From positions 43,037-107,036 of the forward strand of contig CAZQLL010000012.1 of the NCBI GenBank assembly GCA_964594125.1: DNA of 64,000 nt, written 5' to 3'. The translations under genes were made by a program, and so were the position numbers. Numbering within the stretch: position 1 is the first letter of the stretch; each line of letters starts with the position of its first letter. This DNA is from CAVRZJ01 sp964594125 (GTDB taxonomy: Bacteria > Acidobacteriota > Thermoanaerobaculia > Thermoanaerobaculales > Thermoanaerobaculaceae). The notes beneath the pieces were generated by a model that was not told where the DNA came from, searched no databases, and worked only from the letters and a program-made list of their open reading frames with translations. Below, in pieces: positions 9,895 through 17,780 of the stretch.

Positions 9895-10118
9895 TCCGAA
9901 ATGGGTCAGATGTCGGACGGCGGCGGATGCCGCGCGTCTCATGCCGCGACGTCGCCATGTCGCGCGTGGAGGAAGTCGGGCGCGAGTGCGCCGAGAATGT
10001 CGACAGGGTTGGACGTGTTACCTATCTACCTATCAGACACTCCTGGGATGGTGTGACGGAAATGCCCGACACGAACTCCGGGTGATCTGGCCGAGGGAGC
10101 AGGCGCAGACGGACGCGG
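9895..10118. other. Intergenic stretch without a recognisable gene
   Basis: This 224-nt gap separates the nucleotidyltransferase from hepT. A short open frame reading RVTYLPIRHSWDGVTEMPD covers about 10000-10080 and continues the frame of neighbouring sequence, but has no start signal or domain. The base composition is less GC-rich than the flanks, so it could be a remnant of a mobile element. Confidence 0.4.
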
Positions 10119-10463
10119 TCACGTCGCTGCCCGCAGAGCATTCTCCAGCTCGGCCACGAGAGCGACGAGGTCCGTCGTCGCGACGTCCCAGACGACGTCG
10201 TGGTCGACGGAAGCGTAGCCATGAACGAGGCGATTGCGCATGCCGACGATCTCGCGCCACGGGACCGAGATCATCTCGCGCTGCGTCGCATCGGAGACCT
10301 TGCTTGCGGCCTCGCCGACCACTTCGACAAACCGCTCGAGCGCTGCGGCGAGGACGTCGTCGCAATCGAGATCGGCCCGCGTCCTGCCCTTCGCCGCCGC
10401 CACGGCCTTGCGGGCGTGATCGAGCATGTCCCTGAGGAGAATGTCGTCCTCAGGCGGCCTCAT
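10119..10463 (-). CDS. hepT: HepT-like ribonuclease toxin (DUF86)
   Basis: The 114-residue all-helical protein carries the HEPN RNase motif R-x4-H-x-Y as Arg76-NRLV-His81-G-Tyr83, followed by the usual short C-terminal helix. In characterised MntA/HepT pairs the toxin is an RNase and the antitoxin silences it by AMPylating the tyrosine of this motif, which is intact here. The start (MRPPEDDILLRDML) is standard for the family. It overlaps the end of the upstream mntA gene by 14 nt. Both genes point leftwards, antitoxin first. Confidence 0.9.
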   Translation of the reverse strand: MRPPEDDILLRDMLDHARKAVAAAKGRTRADLDCDDVLAAALERFVEVVGEAASKVSDATQREMISVPWREIVGMRNRLVHGYASVDHDVVWDVATTDLVALVAELENALRAAT

Positions 10464-10752
10464 AAAGTGGCTGTGCCTCGCGCAGGACTCGGTCGCGGAA
10501 GTGCGGGCTCAGGAAGCCCTCCGTGGCAAGATCGACCGGTCGCCCGAACAGGTTCGACAGCTCGTCCTGAATGGTAATGAAGCGCAGGCCCACGCTGCGG
10601 CCGGGGATGAACTCGACGAGGATGTCGAGGTCGCTGGCCGGCCCTGCCTGACCGCGCAGCGCGGAGCCGAACACGGCAAGGCGACGAATGCCGTGCCGAC
10701 GACAAAGGGCCGCGAGCTCTTCATGGTCGACGAGGAGGTCCTGCGGTTCCAT
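10450..10752 (-). CDS. mntA: MntA-like minimal nucleotidyltransferase antitoxin
   Basis: The 100-residue minimal nucleotidyltransferase has the full G-S-x10-D-x-D motif (Gly29, Ser30, Asp41, Asp43; FGSALRGQAGPASDLDILVEF region) and the C-terminal part typical of MntA/COG1669 (GRPVDLATEGFLSPHFRDRVL). The ATG at 10752 begins MEPQDLLVDHEELAALC. A longer open frame upstream reads into low-quality sequence and is not used. It is the first gene of the pair with HepT. With intact catalytic residues it should AMPylate its toxin. Confidence 0.9.
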   Translation of the reverse strand: MEPQDLLVDHEELAALCRRHGIRRLAVFGSALRGQAGPASDLDILVEFIPGRSVGLRFITIQDELSNLFGRPVDLATEGFLSPHFRDRVLREAQPLYEAA

Positions 10753-10860
10753 CACCAATGATGCTACCACTCTGCTGAATACGCCGACCGAGGAGGGGAC
10801 TTCCGGTTCCGATCCACGCGCTGTTCGGAGCGTGAGGAGAAGTGAGGAGGGTATGAGGCG

Positions 10861-10912
10861 GAGTGCACTTCGTTGATGAGGCACTCCCAGGTGATTGACG
10901 GAGGTACCTGGG
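10861..10912. promoter_or_regulatory. Two consecutive inverted repeats upstream of the orphan membrane protein
   Basis: GAGTGC (10861-10866) pairs with GCACTC (10881-10886). CCCAGGT (10886-10892) pairs with ACCTGGG (10906-10912). The two potential stems touch each other at base 10886 and lie between the divergent mntA and membrane-protein genes, in a 265-nt gap that is visibly less GC-rich than the neighbourhood. They could be operators or a leader structure. No family is recognised. Confidence 0.35.
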
Positions 10913-11017
10913 TAAACCCTTGGACCTTCAGCGTTCTTTCGAGCGAGGTCTCGCGGGCGAGGCCGACCCGATCGAGGGGCCTTCCGATACACTGCGGCAG
11001 AATTCTGGAGGTTGACG

Positions 11018-12274
11018 ATGTCACAGGCACCCTTGAGGAACGTGACAGAAGGCCAGCCTTCCGATAGGGCGCTGCGTATCATCAACGTGCTGACAATCTT
11101 CCTGATACTCGCTGCTCTGCCGTTCTTCTCGGTGTACCTCCGGCACTGGACGTCGGATAGCGGCCTCGCGCTCCTTCCGCTGCTTGTGTTCCACGTGCCG
11201 ATCGGGGCCGTGCTCTCGCTCGTCGGACTCGCCGTCGGCTCACGGGCTGGTGGTTGCCCGCCGTACGCGCGTTTCGTCTCGCTTGCCGTGACGTGTTCAC
11301 TCGGCCTTCTGTTCACGGTTAGTTGGGCGTGGATGGTCTCGCTGGGCCTGCTGGTTCTCAGCCTTGGCGCCGCGGTGGCATCTGTGCTGGCGGGCGTCGG
11401 CACGAGGCCGACGGGTGGTGGCACTCCGTCGCAGCCGCCCCTGCGCCACACGCCTGCACTGGCTATTGTGGCGTGCTCGCTTTTCGTTACCGGGTTCCAT
11501 GCGCTCTTTTCGGGGTCGCCTCTTGATTTCATGGTCCTTCAGCGGTTGCTGTACCGCATCCAGCAACTTCTGGGGGCCAGCGGACGCCCAGCTCAAACGG
11601 GTGCGTTCCTCGGCTTGATCGTGCTCGTGCTCTGGCTCGCACTCGTTGAGAGCCTGTCGAAGAGGGATTTGTCCCGAGCGCTCGGCCTGCCCAGCGGCGT
11701 GCGCGAGGCCGTGTGGGGCGGTCTAGCCGTCGCCATTCTCGCCATGACCGACGTGGTGGCTTCCAGCGCTGGATCGCCCCGGGTCCTTCTCGAATCCGCC
11801 GCGGCGCTCCCTGTTGTGGCAGCGCTCCCGGCCGCGCTGTTCAAGGCAGCGCTCCTCTGTGCGGCGACCTTCGGCCGTCTCAGACGCGATGCGGGCTGGC
11901 CACCGTTGTTGGCGGCGGGGTTTACGCTTGGTGCCGCGATGATCTTGAAGCTCGGCGGCCTGTTGTACGTGCTGCGGGAGTACCGGACGCACATACTCGC
12001 AGGCTTTGGCTCGGGGCTCATGATCGTTGCTGGCAGCCTGGCGGTATGGTCGGTGTCACGAGGAAGCGTTACTGCCTGTGTCGTCTGCTTCCTTGCCTGG
12101 CGGCTTGGAGATACGACGCACGGCACCGGTGCCGATGCAGTGGAGCTTCTCGGCGGCGCACTGGCGGTGGCAGTGGCGGCTTTCGGAGGGCGGAAGACCC
12201 GTGAGGCTGGCATCGGTGGCGAGGCAACGGCGGGCGTCGTGACGGCCCGCGCCGGCCAGTCCAACCCAGGGTAG
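11018..12274 (+). CDS. Multipass membrane protein of unknown function
   Basis: The 418-residue protein has about ten hydrophobic segments spread over its length and short charged loops. I do not recognise a family. The ATG at 11018 follows CTGGAGG by 6 nt, a good ribosome-binding site; a TTG at 11012 is in the same frame. Codon use differs clearly from the neighbours, with many more A- and T-ending codons, suggesting recent acquisition together with the toxin-antitoxin pair beside it. The C-terminal 30 residues are hydrophilic. It might be an enzyme or transporter of the cell envelope; nothing in the sequence decides this. Confidence 0.7.
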   Translation: MSQAPLRNVTEGQPSDRALRIINVLTIFLILAALPFFSVYLRHWTSDSGLALLPLLVFHVPIGAVLSLVGLAVGSRAGGCPPYARFVSLAVTCSLGLLFTVSWAWMVSLGLLVLSLGAAVASVLAGVGTRPTGGGTPSQPPLRHTPALAIVACSLFVTGFHALFSGSPLDFMVLQRLLYRIQQLLGASGRPAQTGAFLGLIVLVLWLALVESLSKRDLSRALGLPSGVREAVWGGLAVAILAMTDVVASSAGSPRVLLESAAALPVVAALPAALFKAALLCAATFGRLRRDAGWPPLLAAGFTLGAAMILKLGGLLYVLREYRTHILAGFGSGLMIVAGSLAVWSVSRGSVTACVVCFLAWRLGDTTHGTGADAVELLGGALAVAVAAFGGRKTREAGIGGEATAGVVTARAGQSNPG

Positions 12275-12330
12275 CGTCGTCTCGTCACGCCCGCGCGGCA
12301 ACGTCGTTGGCGGGAGCGGTAAGATCCCTC

Positions 12331-13344
12331 ATGGCGACGACCTGGCGCACACGCACCGTCGAGCTCCACCTGCGTACCCCGTTCCGGCTGTCGCGCGGCA
12401 CGTCGGACGTGCGGCACAACGTGATCTTCGAGCTCGAGCACGACGGCGTCATCGGCCGCGGCGAGGCGGCGCCGATCCCGCGCTACCGCGAGAGCGCGGA
12501 GTCGGCGGCAGAGGCGCTGGAGCGCATGGCGGCGGGGCTCGCCGACCCGCGGGCGTTTGCGGTCGAGGGGGCGCGGCTGGCGGTTGCCGGGCAGCGCGCG
12601 GCGCAGGCGGCGTTCGACGCGGCGCTGCACGACCTCGCCGGGCGGCGGCTCGGCGTGCCGGTGCGCGAGCTGCTCGGGCTCGACCGCCGGCCGCTGCCGC
12701 CGACGTCGTGGACGATCGGCGTCGACCCGATCCCGGAGGCGCTCGCGAAGGTGGCGGCGGCCGGGCAGTACGAGGTGATCAAGCTGAAGATGGGCGTGCC
12801 CGGCGACATGGAGCTGCTGCGCGCGGTCAGGGCGGCGACGCGGCAGGCGATCCGCGTCGACGCCAACGAGGGGTGGACGCTGGAGGGCGCGCGCGAGCGC
12901 CTGCCCGAGCTGGCGGCGCTCGGCGTCGAGTTCGTCGAGCAGCCGCTGCCGGAGGCGCACCTCGAGGAGACGCGCGAGCTGCGCCGCACCAGCCCGCTGC
13001 CGCTCGTCGCCGACGAGAGCGTGCACGACGCGCGCGACATCCCGCACCTCGCCGGCGCGTTCGACGGGATCAACGTCAAGCTCGCCAAGTGCGGCGGGAT
13101 CGCGCCGGCGATCGCGCTGATCGCCGCGGCGCGCGCGCACGGGATGAAGGTGCTGCTCGGCTGCATGATCGAGAGCTCGCTGGGGATCGCCGCCGCGCTC
13201 GCCGTGGCGCCGCTGGTCGACTGGATGGACCTCGACGGCCACCTGCTGATCGACAACGACCCGTTCGCGGGCCTCGGCCTATCCGGCGGCCGACTCGTCC
13301 CGTCCGACGCCCCAGGCCTCGGCGTCGAGCCGGCCGCCTCGTAG
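12331..13344 (+). CDS. Dipeptide epimerase (L-Ala-D/L-Glu epimerase type), enolase superfamily
   Basis: The 337-residue protein is a full-length member of the muconate-lactonising subgroup. It has the KxK acid/base motif (Lys151, Lys153) and metal ligands at Asp177 (VDANEGW), Glu203 (EQPL) and Asp228 (ADES). The second base is Lys250 in GINVKLAKCGG. The residue pattern fits dipeptide epimerases that convert L-Ala-D-Glu from peptidoglycan turnover to L-Ala-L-Glu. A TAAGAT hexamer ends 5 nt before the ATG and could be a -10 box giving an almost leaderless transcript. lysA and a beta-lactamase-like hydrolase downstream are consistent with cell-wall metabolism. Confidence 0.88.
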   Translation: MATTWRTRTVELHLRTPFRLSRGTSDVRHNVIFELEHDGVIGRGEAAPIPRYRESAESAAEALERMAAGLADPRAFAVEGARLAVAGQRAAQAAFDAALHDLAGRRLGVPVRELLGLDRRPLPPTSWTIGVDPIPEALAKVAAAGQYEVIKLKMGVPGDMELLRAVRAATRQAIRVDANEGWTLEGARERLPELAALGVEFVEQPLPEAHLEETRELRRTSPLPLVADESVHDARDIPHLAGAFDGINVKLAKCGGIAPAIALIAAARAHGMKVLLGCMIESSLGIAAALAVAPLVDWMDLDGHLLIDNDPFAGLGLSGGRLVPSDAPGLGVEPAAS

Positions 13345-13440
13345 CCGCGCGTCGGGTGCGCCACAGCCCCCCTGCTTCTGGGGCACGTGGGCGGGGGCGC
13401 TCGCGCTCCCGACACCAGGCAGGGGCGTTCAGGGACAGCC

Positions 13441-13540
13441 GGGAGGGCCGGCGCCCTCGCCGACCCGGGCTCCGCAAGGCAGTACCTCCGCGTGGGCGAT
13501 GGCGCCCACGCTCCCTGCAGCTTGGCGGGGGCTCTCGAGC
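13441..13540 (+). repeat. Dispersed two-hairpin intergenic repeat, copy 2
   Basis: GGGCCGGCG (13445-13453) faces CGCCGACCC (13458-13466), with one mismatch. CGTGGGCG (13491-13498) pairs perfectly with CGCCCACG (13503-13510). A tail near 13529 (gggggctctcgagcagtg) resembles the GGGACTTTCTGAGCA tail of copies 3 and 4. Confidence 0.75.
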
Positions 13541-13607
13541 AGTGGCATTGAGTCGAGGGCCACGCGGCAGCGCTCCTTCGTCCCCCAGGTTGGTATCGGC
13601 TCTGAGG

Positions 13608-13694
13608 CCACGAGCCCCGAACCACGGACCCCGAACCGCGGACCACGAACCACGAACCACGGGCCACGAACCACGGGCCACGGGCCACGGGCCA
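13608..13694. repeat. Heptanucleotide tandem array, 12 units of CCACGRR type
   Basis: Twelve consecutive 7-nt units fill 13608-13691, with a partial unit after them. The units are CCACGAG, CCCCGAA, CCACGGA, CCCCGAA, CCGCGGA, then CCACGAA and CCACGGG in varied order. The same heptamers recur at 34.3, 37.35, 47.1, 47.26 and 57.6-57.87 kb. The array ends 25 nt before the lysA start codon. Confidence 0.9.
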
Positions 13695-13719
13695 AGCCTC
13701 TCCGCTCTATACTCCGTCG

Positions 13720-15099
13720 ATGGACTTCTTCTCCTGGCGCGACGGGCGCCTGCACGCCGATGACACGCCGGTCGAGGCGATCGCCGCGGCCGTCGGGACG
13801 CCAACATACATCTACTCCGGCGGCGCGATCCGCGAGCAGTACCGCCGCCTCAGCACGTCGTTCGCGCCGGTCGGCGCGGAGCTGCACTACGCGCTCAAGG
13901 CGAGCCCGAACCTGCACCTGTGCCGGCTGCTGCGCTCGCTCGGGGCCGGGATGGATGTGGTGTCGGGCGGCGAGATGGAGCGTGCCTGGCTGGCGGGCAC
14001 GCCGATGGCGGAGATCGTGTTCGCCGGCGTCGGCAAGAGCGAGGACGAGGTGCGCGCGGCGCTCGACGGGCGGCACTCGCTGCTCGGCGCGGCGGCCGCG
14101 GCGCGCTTCGGCGCCCCCGACCCGCGCAACCGCGGCCCGGTCGGCCTGTTCAACGTCGAGTCGGAGAGCGAGCTCGAGCGCCTCTCTCGCATCGGCGCCG
14201 AGCTCGGGGTCGCGGCGCGTTACTGCCTGCGCGTCAACCCCAACGTCGACCCGCACACCCACGAGTACACCACCACCGGCAAGGAGGAGAACAAGTTCGG
14301 CATCGACGCCGACCGCATCGTCGACGTCGTGTCGCGCTGGGCGGGGCGGCCGGGGCTGGAGTTCCGCGGCCTCCACCTGCACATCGGCTCGCCGGTGCCG
14401 ACGGTGGAGCCGTACGCCGAGTCCGTGGCGGTTGCGTTCGACCTGATCGACCAGCTCGCCGCTGCCGGCCACCGGGTCGCGGTGCTCAACCTCGGCGGCG
14501 GCTGGCCGGTGCCGTACACCGACGGGTCCGTGCCGCCGCTCGAGGCGTACGCCGAGCGGCTGGTGCCGCTGCTGGCCCCTCGCGTCGCCAAGGGCCTGAA
14601 GATCCTGCTCGAGCCCGGGCGCGCGATCCTCGCCAACTCCGGCGCGCTGCTCACGCGCGTCGAGCACGTCAAGCGCGGGCGCGCGAGGACGTTCGTGATC
14701 TGCGATGCCGGCATGCACTCGCTGATCCGGCCGGCGCTGTACAAGGCGTTCCACTTCGTCTGGCCGGTGCGCTGGGACGGCCCGGCGCCGCGCTGGGTCG
14801 AGGAGTTGGACCTCCCGGGGCTGGAGCGCTGCGACGTCGTCGGCCCGATCTGCGAGACCGGCGACTTCCTGGCGCGCGGCCGGCTGCTGCCGCCGATGGC
14901 GCAGGGCGACCTCGTGGCGGTGTTCTCGAGCGGGGCCTACGGCATGTCGATGGCGTCGACCTACAACAGCCACGCCCGTCCCGCCGAGGTGCTGGTCGAC
15001 GGCGGCCGGGTGATTCGCATCGCCGCGCGCCAGCCGCTCGCGGCGCTGCTGGAGTGCGAGCGCGAGGCGGTCGACCTGGCGCTGGCGGTCGCGCGATGA
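13720..15099 (+). CDS. lysA: Diaminopimelate decarboxylase
   Basis: The 459-residue PLP enzyme performs the last step of lysine synthesis, meso-diaminopimelate to L-lysine. PLP-binding Lys60 lies in YALKASPN. The HIGS and GGG motifs bind the cofactor phosphate, EPGR follows, and CETGD carries the catalytic cysteine from the partner subunit. GAYGMSMASTYNS closes the active site. The N-terminal barrel and C-terminal beta domain are complete. The ATG follows a TATACT hexamer by 6 nt, which suggests a leaderless message. It overlaps the next gene by ATGA, so the two are translationally coupled. Confidence 0.95.
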   Translation: MDFFSWRDGRLHADDTPVEAIAAAVGTPTYIYSGGAIREQYRRLSTSFAPVGAELHYALKASPNLHLCRLLRSLGAGMDVVSGGEMERAWLAGTPMAEIVFAGVGKSEDEVRAALDGRHSLLGAAAAARFGAPDPRNRGPVGLFNVESESELERLSRIGAELGVAARYCLRVNPNVDPHTHEYTTTGKEENKFGIDADRIVDVVSRWAGRPGLEFRGLHLHIGSPVPTVEPYAESVAVAFDLIDQLAAAGHRVAVLNLGGGWPVPYTDGSVPPLEAYAERLVPLLAPRVAKGLKILLEPGRAILANSGALLTRVEHVKRGRARTFVICDAGMHSLIRPALYKAFHFVWPVRWDGPAPRWVEELDLPGLERCDVVGPICETGDFLARGRLLPPMAQGDLVAVFSSGAYGMSMASTYNSHARPAEVLVDGGRVIRIAARQPLAALLECEREAVDLALAVAR

Positions 15100-16343
15100 G
15101 ACGAGTGTCGGCGCTCGCGCTGGCCGTCGCCGGACTCGCCGCGGCGGGCGGCGCCGCCGGCTGCCGCTCGCTCGCGACCCGGAGCACGACCATGGATGCC
15201 CCAGAACCGATCGCCGGCTGGCTCGCCGGCTCGCGCCGGCTCGCTGCCGCCGCCGAGCGCGCGAGCGAGCTGCGGCTGCAGATCGTCGTCGGTCTCGTCG
15301 AACCGGGGGCGGACGGCCCCCCGGCGCTGCGCCAGGTGACGTGGCGCGCCGGGGCGGAGTACTTCTACCCGGCGAGCTCGGTGAAGACGTTCGGCGCGGT
15401 GGCGGCGCTCGAGACGCTCGCCGAGCTGCGCGCGTCGACGGGGTTGCCGATCGACCGCGACACGCCGCTGGTCTACCACCCGCTGTTTGCGGGCGAGAGC
15501 GTGCGCGACGCCGATCCCACTCACGTCGCCAACGGGAAGATCACGCTCGCACATGAGATCCGCAAGCTCGCGATCGTCTCCGACAACGAGGCGTTCAACC
15601 GCTGCTACGAGCTTGCCGGACAGGACGGCCTCGCCCGCTCGCTCGCGCGCGCCGGCCTGACGGCGCCGCGCATCGTCCACCGCCTGTCGGTGGCGCGCAC
15701 TCCCGGGGAGAACCGGCGCGCGCCGCGCATCGACTTCCGCGGCGACGGCTTCGACCACTGGCTGCCGGAGCGCACTGTGCCGGAGCTGCCGGCGCCCGCT
15801 CGCATGCCGGGGCTGCTGGTCGGCACCGCGTACATCGCGGGCGAACAGCGGGTCGAGGGCCCCATGGACTTCGCGGCGAAAAACCGCATGTCGCTCGTCG
15901 ACCTGCAGCGCGGCCTGTGCAAGCTCGTGCGCCCCGACGCCGACTGCGGCGGCGGGCCGGCGTTCGCGCTCGGCGAGGACGACCGCGCGTTCCTGCTCGC
16001 CGCGATGGCCGAGTATCCGCGCGAGTCGGCCGACCCGCGTTTCGACACCGCGGAGTACCCCGACCACTGGGGCAAGTACCTGCTCCCCGGGCTGCGGCGG
16101 GTGGCGCCGCAGGCGCGCTGGCGGATCGTCAACAAGATCGGCCGCGCCTACGGGTTCTCCACCGAGAACGCCTGGGTCGAGGACCGCGAAACTGGCCGCG
16201 GCGCGTTCCTCGCCGCGACGGTCTACACCAACGCGGACGGCGTCCTCAACGACGACCGCTACGACTACGAGACGGTCGCCGACCCGCTGCTCGCCGACCT
16301 CGGCGAGGCGCTCGGCCGCTGGCTCCTCGCCGGCACGCCATAG
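15096..16343 (+). CDS. Class A beta-lactamase-like serine hydrolase, probably exported
   Basis: The 415-residue protein starts with a signal sequence (MRRVSALALAVAGLAAAGG) with a possible lipobox ending at Cys23. The penicillin-binding/beta-lactamase triad is visible. SxxK is at Ser94-Lys97 (SSVK) and SDN at 162-164. A KIG variant of the KTG motif occurs in VNKIGRAYGFS near residue 350. This set fits serine hydrolases of the class A beta-lactamase fold, which often act on peptidoglycan or unknown amides rather than antibiotics; the non-standard KIG suggests the latter. The start is fixed by the ATGA overlap with lysA. Confidence 0.82.
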   Translation: MRRVSALALAVAGLAAAGGAAGCRSLATRSTTMDAPEPIAGWLAGSRRLAAAAERASELRLQIVVGLVEPGADGPPALRQVTWRAGAEYFYPASSVKTFGAVAALETLAELRASTGLPIDRDTPLVYHPLFAGESVRDADPTHVANGKITLAHEIRKLAIVSDNEAFNRCYELAGQDGLARSLARAGLTAPRIVHRLSVARTPGENRRAPRIDFRGDGFDHWLPERTVPELPAPARMPGLLVGTAYIAGEQRVEGPMDFAAKNRMSLVDLQRGLCKLVRPDADCGGGPAFALGEDDRAFLLAAMAEYPRESADPRFDTAEYPDHWGKYLLPGLRRVAPQARWRIVNKIGRAYGFSTENAWVEDRETGRGAFLAATVYTNADGVLNDDRYDYETVADPLLADLGEALGRWLLAGTP

Positions 16344-16550
16344 GGACGGCCACTCCTTCCTTCTCGGGGCGGCCGGCCACCGGAATCCGTGAGGGCCGGC
16401 ACCCCCGCCGGCCCGGTCGCCGCCCGGCTGGACCTCCGCGTGGGCGAGGGCGCCCACGCTCCCGGTTTTATGGGAGGGACTTTCTGAGCACTATCGCAGC
16501 TCGGGCTTCCGGCCGCGAGCCTGTCGCGGACGCAACCCTGCGCTGTGAGA
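16344..16550. other. Intergenic region between convergent genes, holding repeat copy 3
   Basis: The 207-nt gap between the serine hydrolase and the SpmAB gene is mostly occupied by the two-hairpin element. Its hairpins could end transcripts from both sides; no T-run follows them. Confidence 0.5.
16391..16495 (+). repeat. Dispersed two-hairpin intergenic repeat, copy 3
   Basis: GGGCCGGC (16393-16400) pairs with GCCGGCCC (16407-16414). CGTGGGCG (16439-16446) pairs with CGCCCACG (16451-16458) around AGGG. The tail GGAGGGACTTTCTGAGCA (about 16474-16491) is shared, apart from one base, with copy 4 on the other strand. Confidence 0.8.
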
Positions 16551-17780
16551 CTACGCGAAGAACAGGTAGGTGAGGAGGACGGCGGCGGTGTAGCCGGCGA
16601 CGTCGGCGGTGAGGCCGACCGGGACGGCGTAGCGCTCGCGCTTGATGCCGACCGCGCCGAAGTACACCGCGAGGATGTAGAACGTCGTCTCGCTCGACCC
16701 CTGGATGATGCAGACGAGGCGGCCGGCGAACGAGTCGGCGCCGTGCGTCTTCATCGTCTCGAGCATCATCCCGCGCGAGCCCGACCCCGACAGCGGCCGC
16801 ATCAGCGCGGTGGGCAGCCCGTCCACCCAGCGGGTGTCGGCGCCGAGCGACGCCACCCCCCAGCGGACGCCGTCGAGCAGCAGGTCGAGCGCGCCGGAAG
16901 CGCGCAGGATTCCGATCGCCACCAGCATCGCCACGAGGTATGGGATGATCCCGACCGCGACCTGGAACCCCTCCTTGGCGCCGGCGACGAAGGTGTCGTA
17001 GACGGGCTCCTTCTTCGCGAGCGCGAGGCCGACGAACGCGATGATGATGGCGAAGATCAGCGCGTTCGAGAGCAGCGAGGACTGGCGCTCGAGCTCGGCG
17101 CGCTCCAGGCGTGTGAAGTACACCAGCAGGCCGCCGACCGCCGCCGTCATGCCGACCAGATACGCGAGCACGACGGGGTCCCACAGCTTGAGCTTCTGCA
17201 CCAGCCCGGTGACCAGCAGGCCGACCATCGTCGAGGTGAACGTCGCCATCAGCACCGGCAGGAACACGTCGGTGGGGTCGGCGGCTCCGAGCTGCGCGCG
17301 GTAGACGAAGATCGACGCCGGGACCAGCGTGAAGCAGGCGGTGTTGAGGACGAGGAAGAGGATCTGGGCGTCGGTGGCGCGCTCCGGCTCGGGGTTGAGC
17401 GACTGCAGCTCCTTCATCGCCTTGATGCCGAGCGGCGTCGCGGCGTTGTCGAGGCCGAGCATGTTGGCCGACAGGTTCATGATCATCGCGCCGTAGGCGG
17501 GGTGGCCCTTCGGCACGCCGGGGAACAGGCGGCTCAGGAGCGGCGCGAACGCGCGCGCGATCAGCTCCACCGCGCCGCCCTTCTCGCCCAGGCGCATCAA
17601 GCCGAGCCACAGGCACATCATGCCGGTCAGCCCGAGGGCGATCTGGAACGCCGTCTTTGCCATCTCGAACGACGCCGACACCATTCCCGCCCACACGGCG
17701 GTGTCGCCGCCGACGACCATGCGGTACCCGGCGGCGGCGACGGCGATGAAGAAGAAGGCGGCCCAGATCCTGTTCAGCAC
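16551..17780 (-). CDS. Fused SpmA-SpmB nucleoside-recognition (Gate) domain membrane protein
   Basis: The 409-residue polytopic protein joins two Gate/nucleoside-recognition domains. An SpmA-like half has MNLSANMLGLDNAATPLGIK. An SpmB-like half has GSGSRGMMLETMKTHGADS and GSSETTFYILAVYFGAVG. In sporulating Firmicutes these are separate spore-maturation genes; fused versions occur in non-sporulating Gram-negatives, where the role is unknown. The GTG start at 17780 overlaps the stop of the upstream M20D gene by 7 nt, so the two are coupled. Transport of a peptide or amino-acid derivative processed by the hydrolase is possible. Confidence 0.88.
   Translation of the reverse strand: MLNRIWAAFFFIAVAAAGYRMVVGGDTAVWAGMVSASFEMAKTAFQIALGLTGMMCLWLGLMRLGEKGGAVELIARAFAPLLSRLFPGVPKGHPAYGAMIMNLSANMLGLDNAATPLGIKAMKELQSLNPEPERATDAQILFLVLNTACFTLVPASIFVYRAQLGAADPTDVFLPVLMATFTSTMVGLLVTGLVQKLKLWDPVVLAYLVGMTAAVGGLLVYFTRLERAELERQSSLLSNALIFAIIIAFVGLALAKKEPVYDTFVAGAKEGFQVAVGIIPYLVAMLVAIGILRASGALDLLLDGVRWGVASLGADTRWVDGLPTALMRPLSGSGSRGMMLETMKTHGADSFAGRLVCIIQGSSETTFYILAVYFGAVGIKRERYAVPVGLTADVAGYTAAVLLTYLFFA

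Larger units (their letters stand above)
13345..13719. other. 375-nt intergenic region built mostly of repeats
   Basis: The region between the epimerase and lysA genes contains copy 2 of the two-hairpin element, a degenerate half copy near 13386-13410, and the longest heptanucleotide array of the window. After the array come 13 nt and then TATACT (13708-13713), which ends 6 nt before the lysA ATG. No gene is seen. Confidence 0.7.

Noticed and set aside
9950..10085. Possible remnant of an insertion sequence (short frame reading VGRVTYLPIRHSWDGVTEMPD)
   Set aside because: No terminal inverted repeats, target duplication or transposase motif are visible; kept only as an unexplained intergenic stretch.
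13608..13694. CRISPR array
   Set aside because: The repeat unit is 7 nt without unique spacers, and no cas genes are present.
15096..16343. An antibiotic-resistance beta-lactamase
   Set aside because: The third motif is KIG, the protein is longer than class A enzymes and it sits next to lysine and peptidoglycan genes; a resistance function cannot be claimed.
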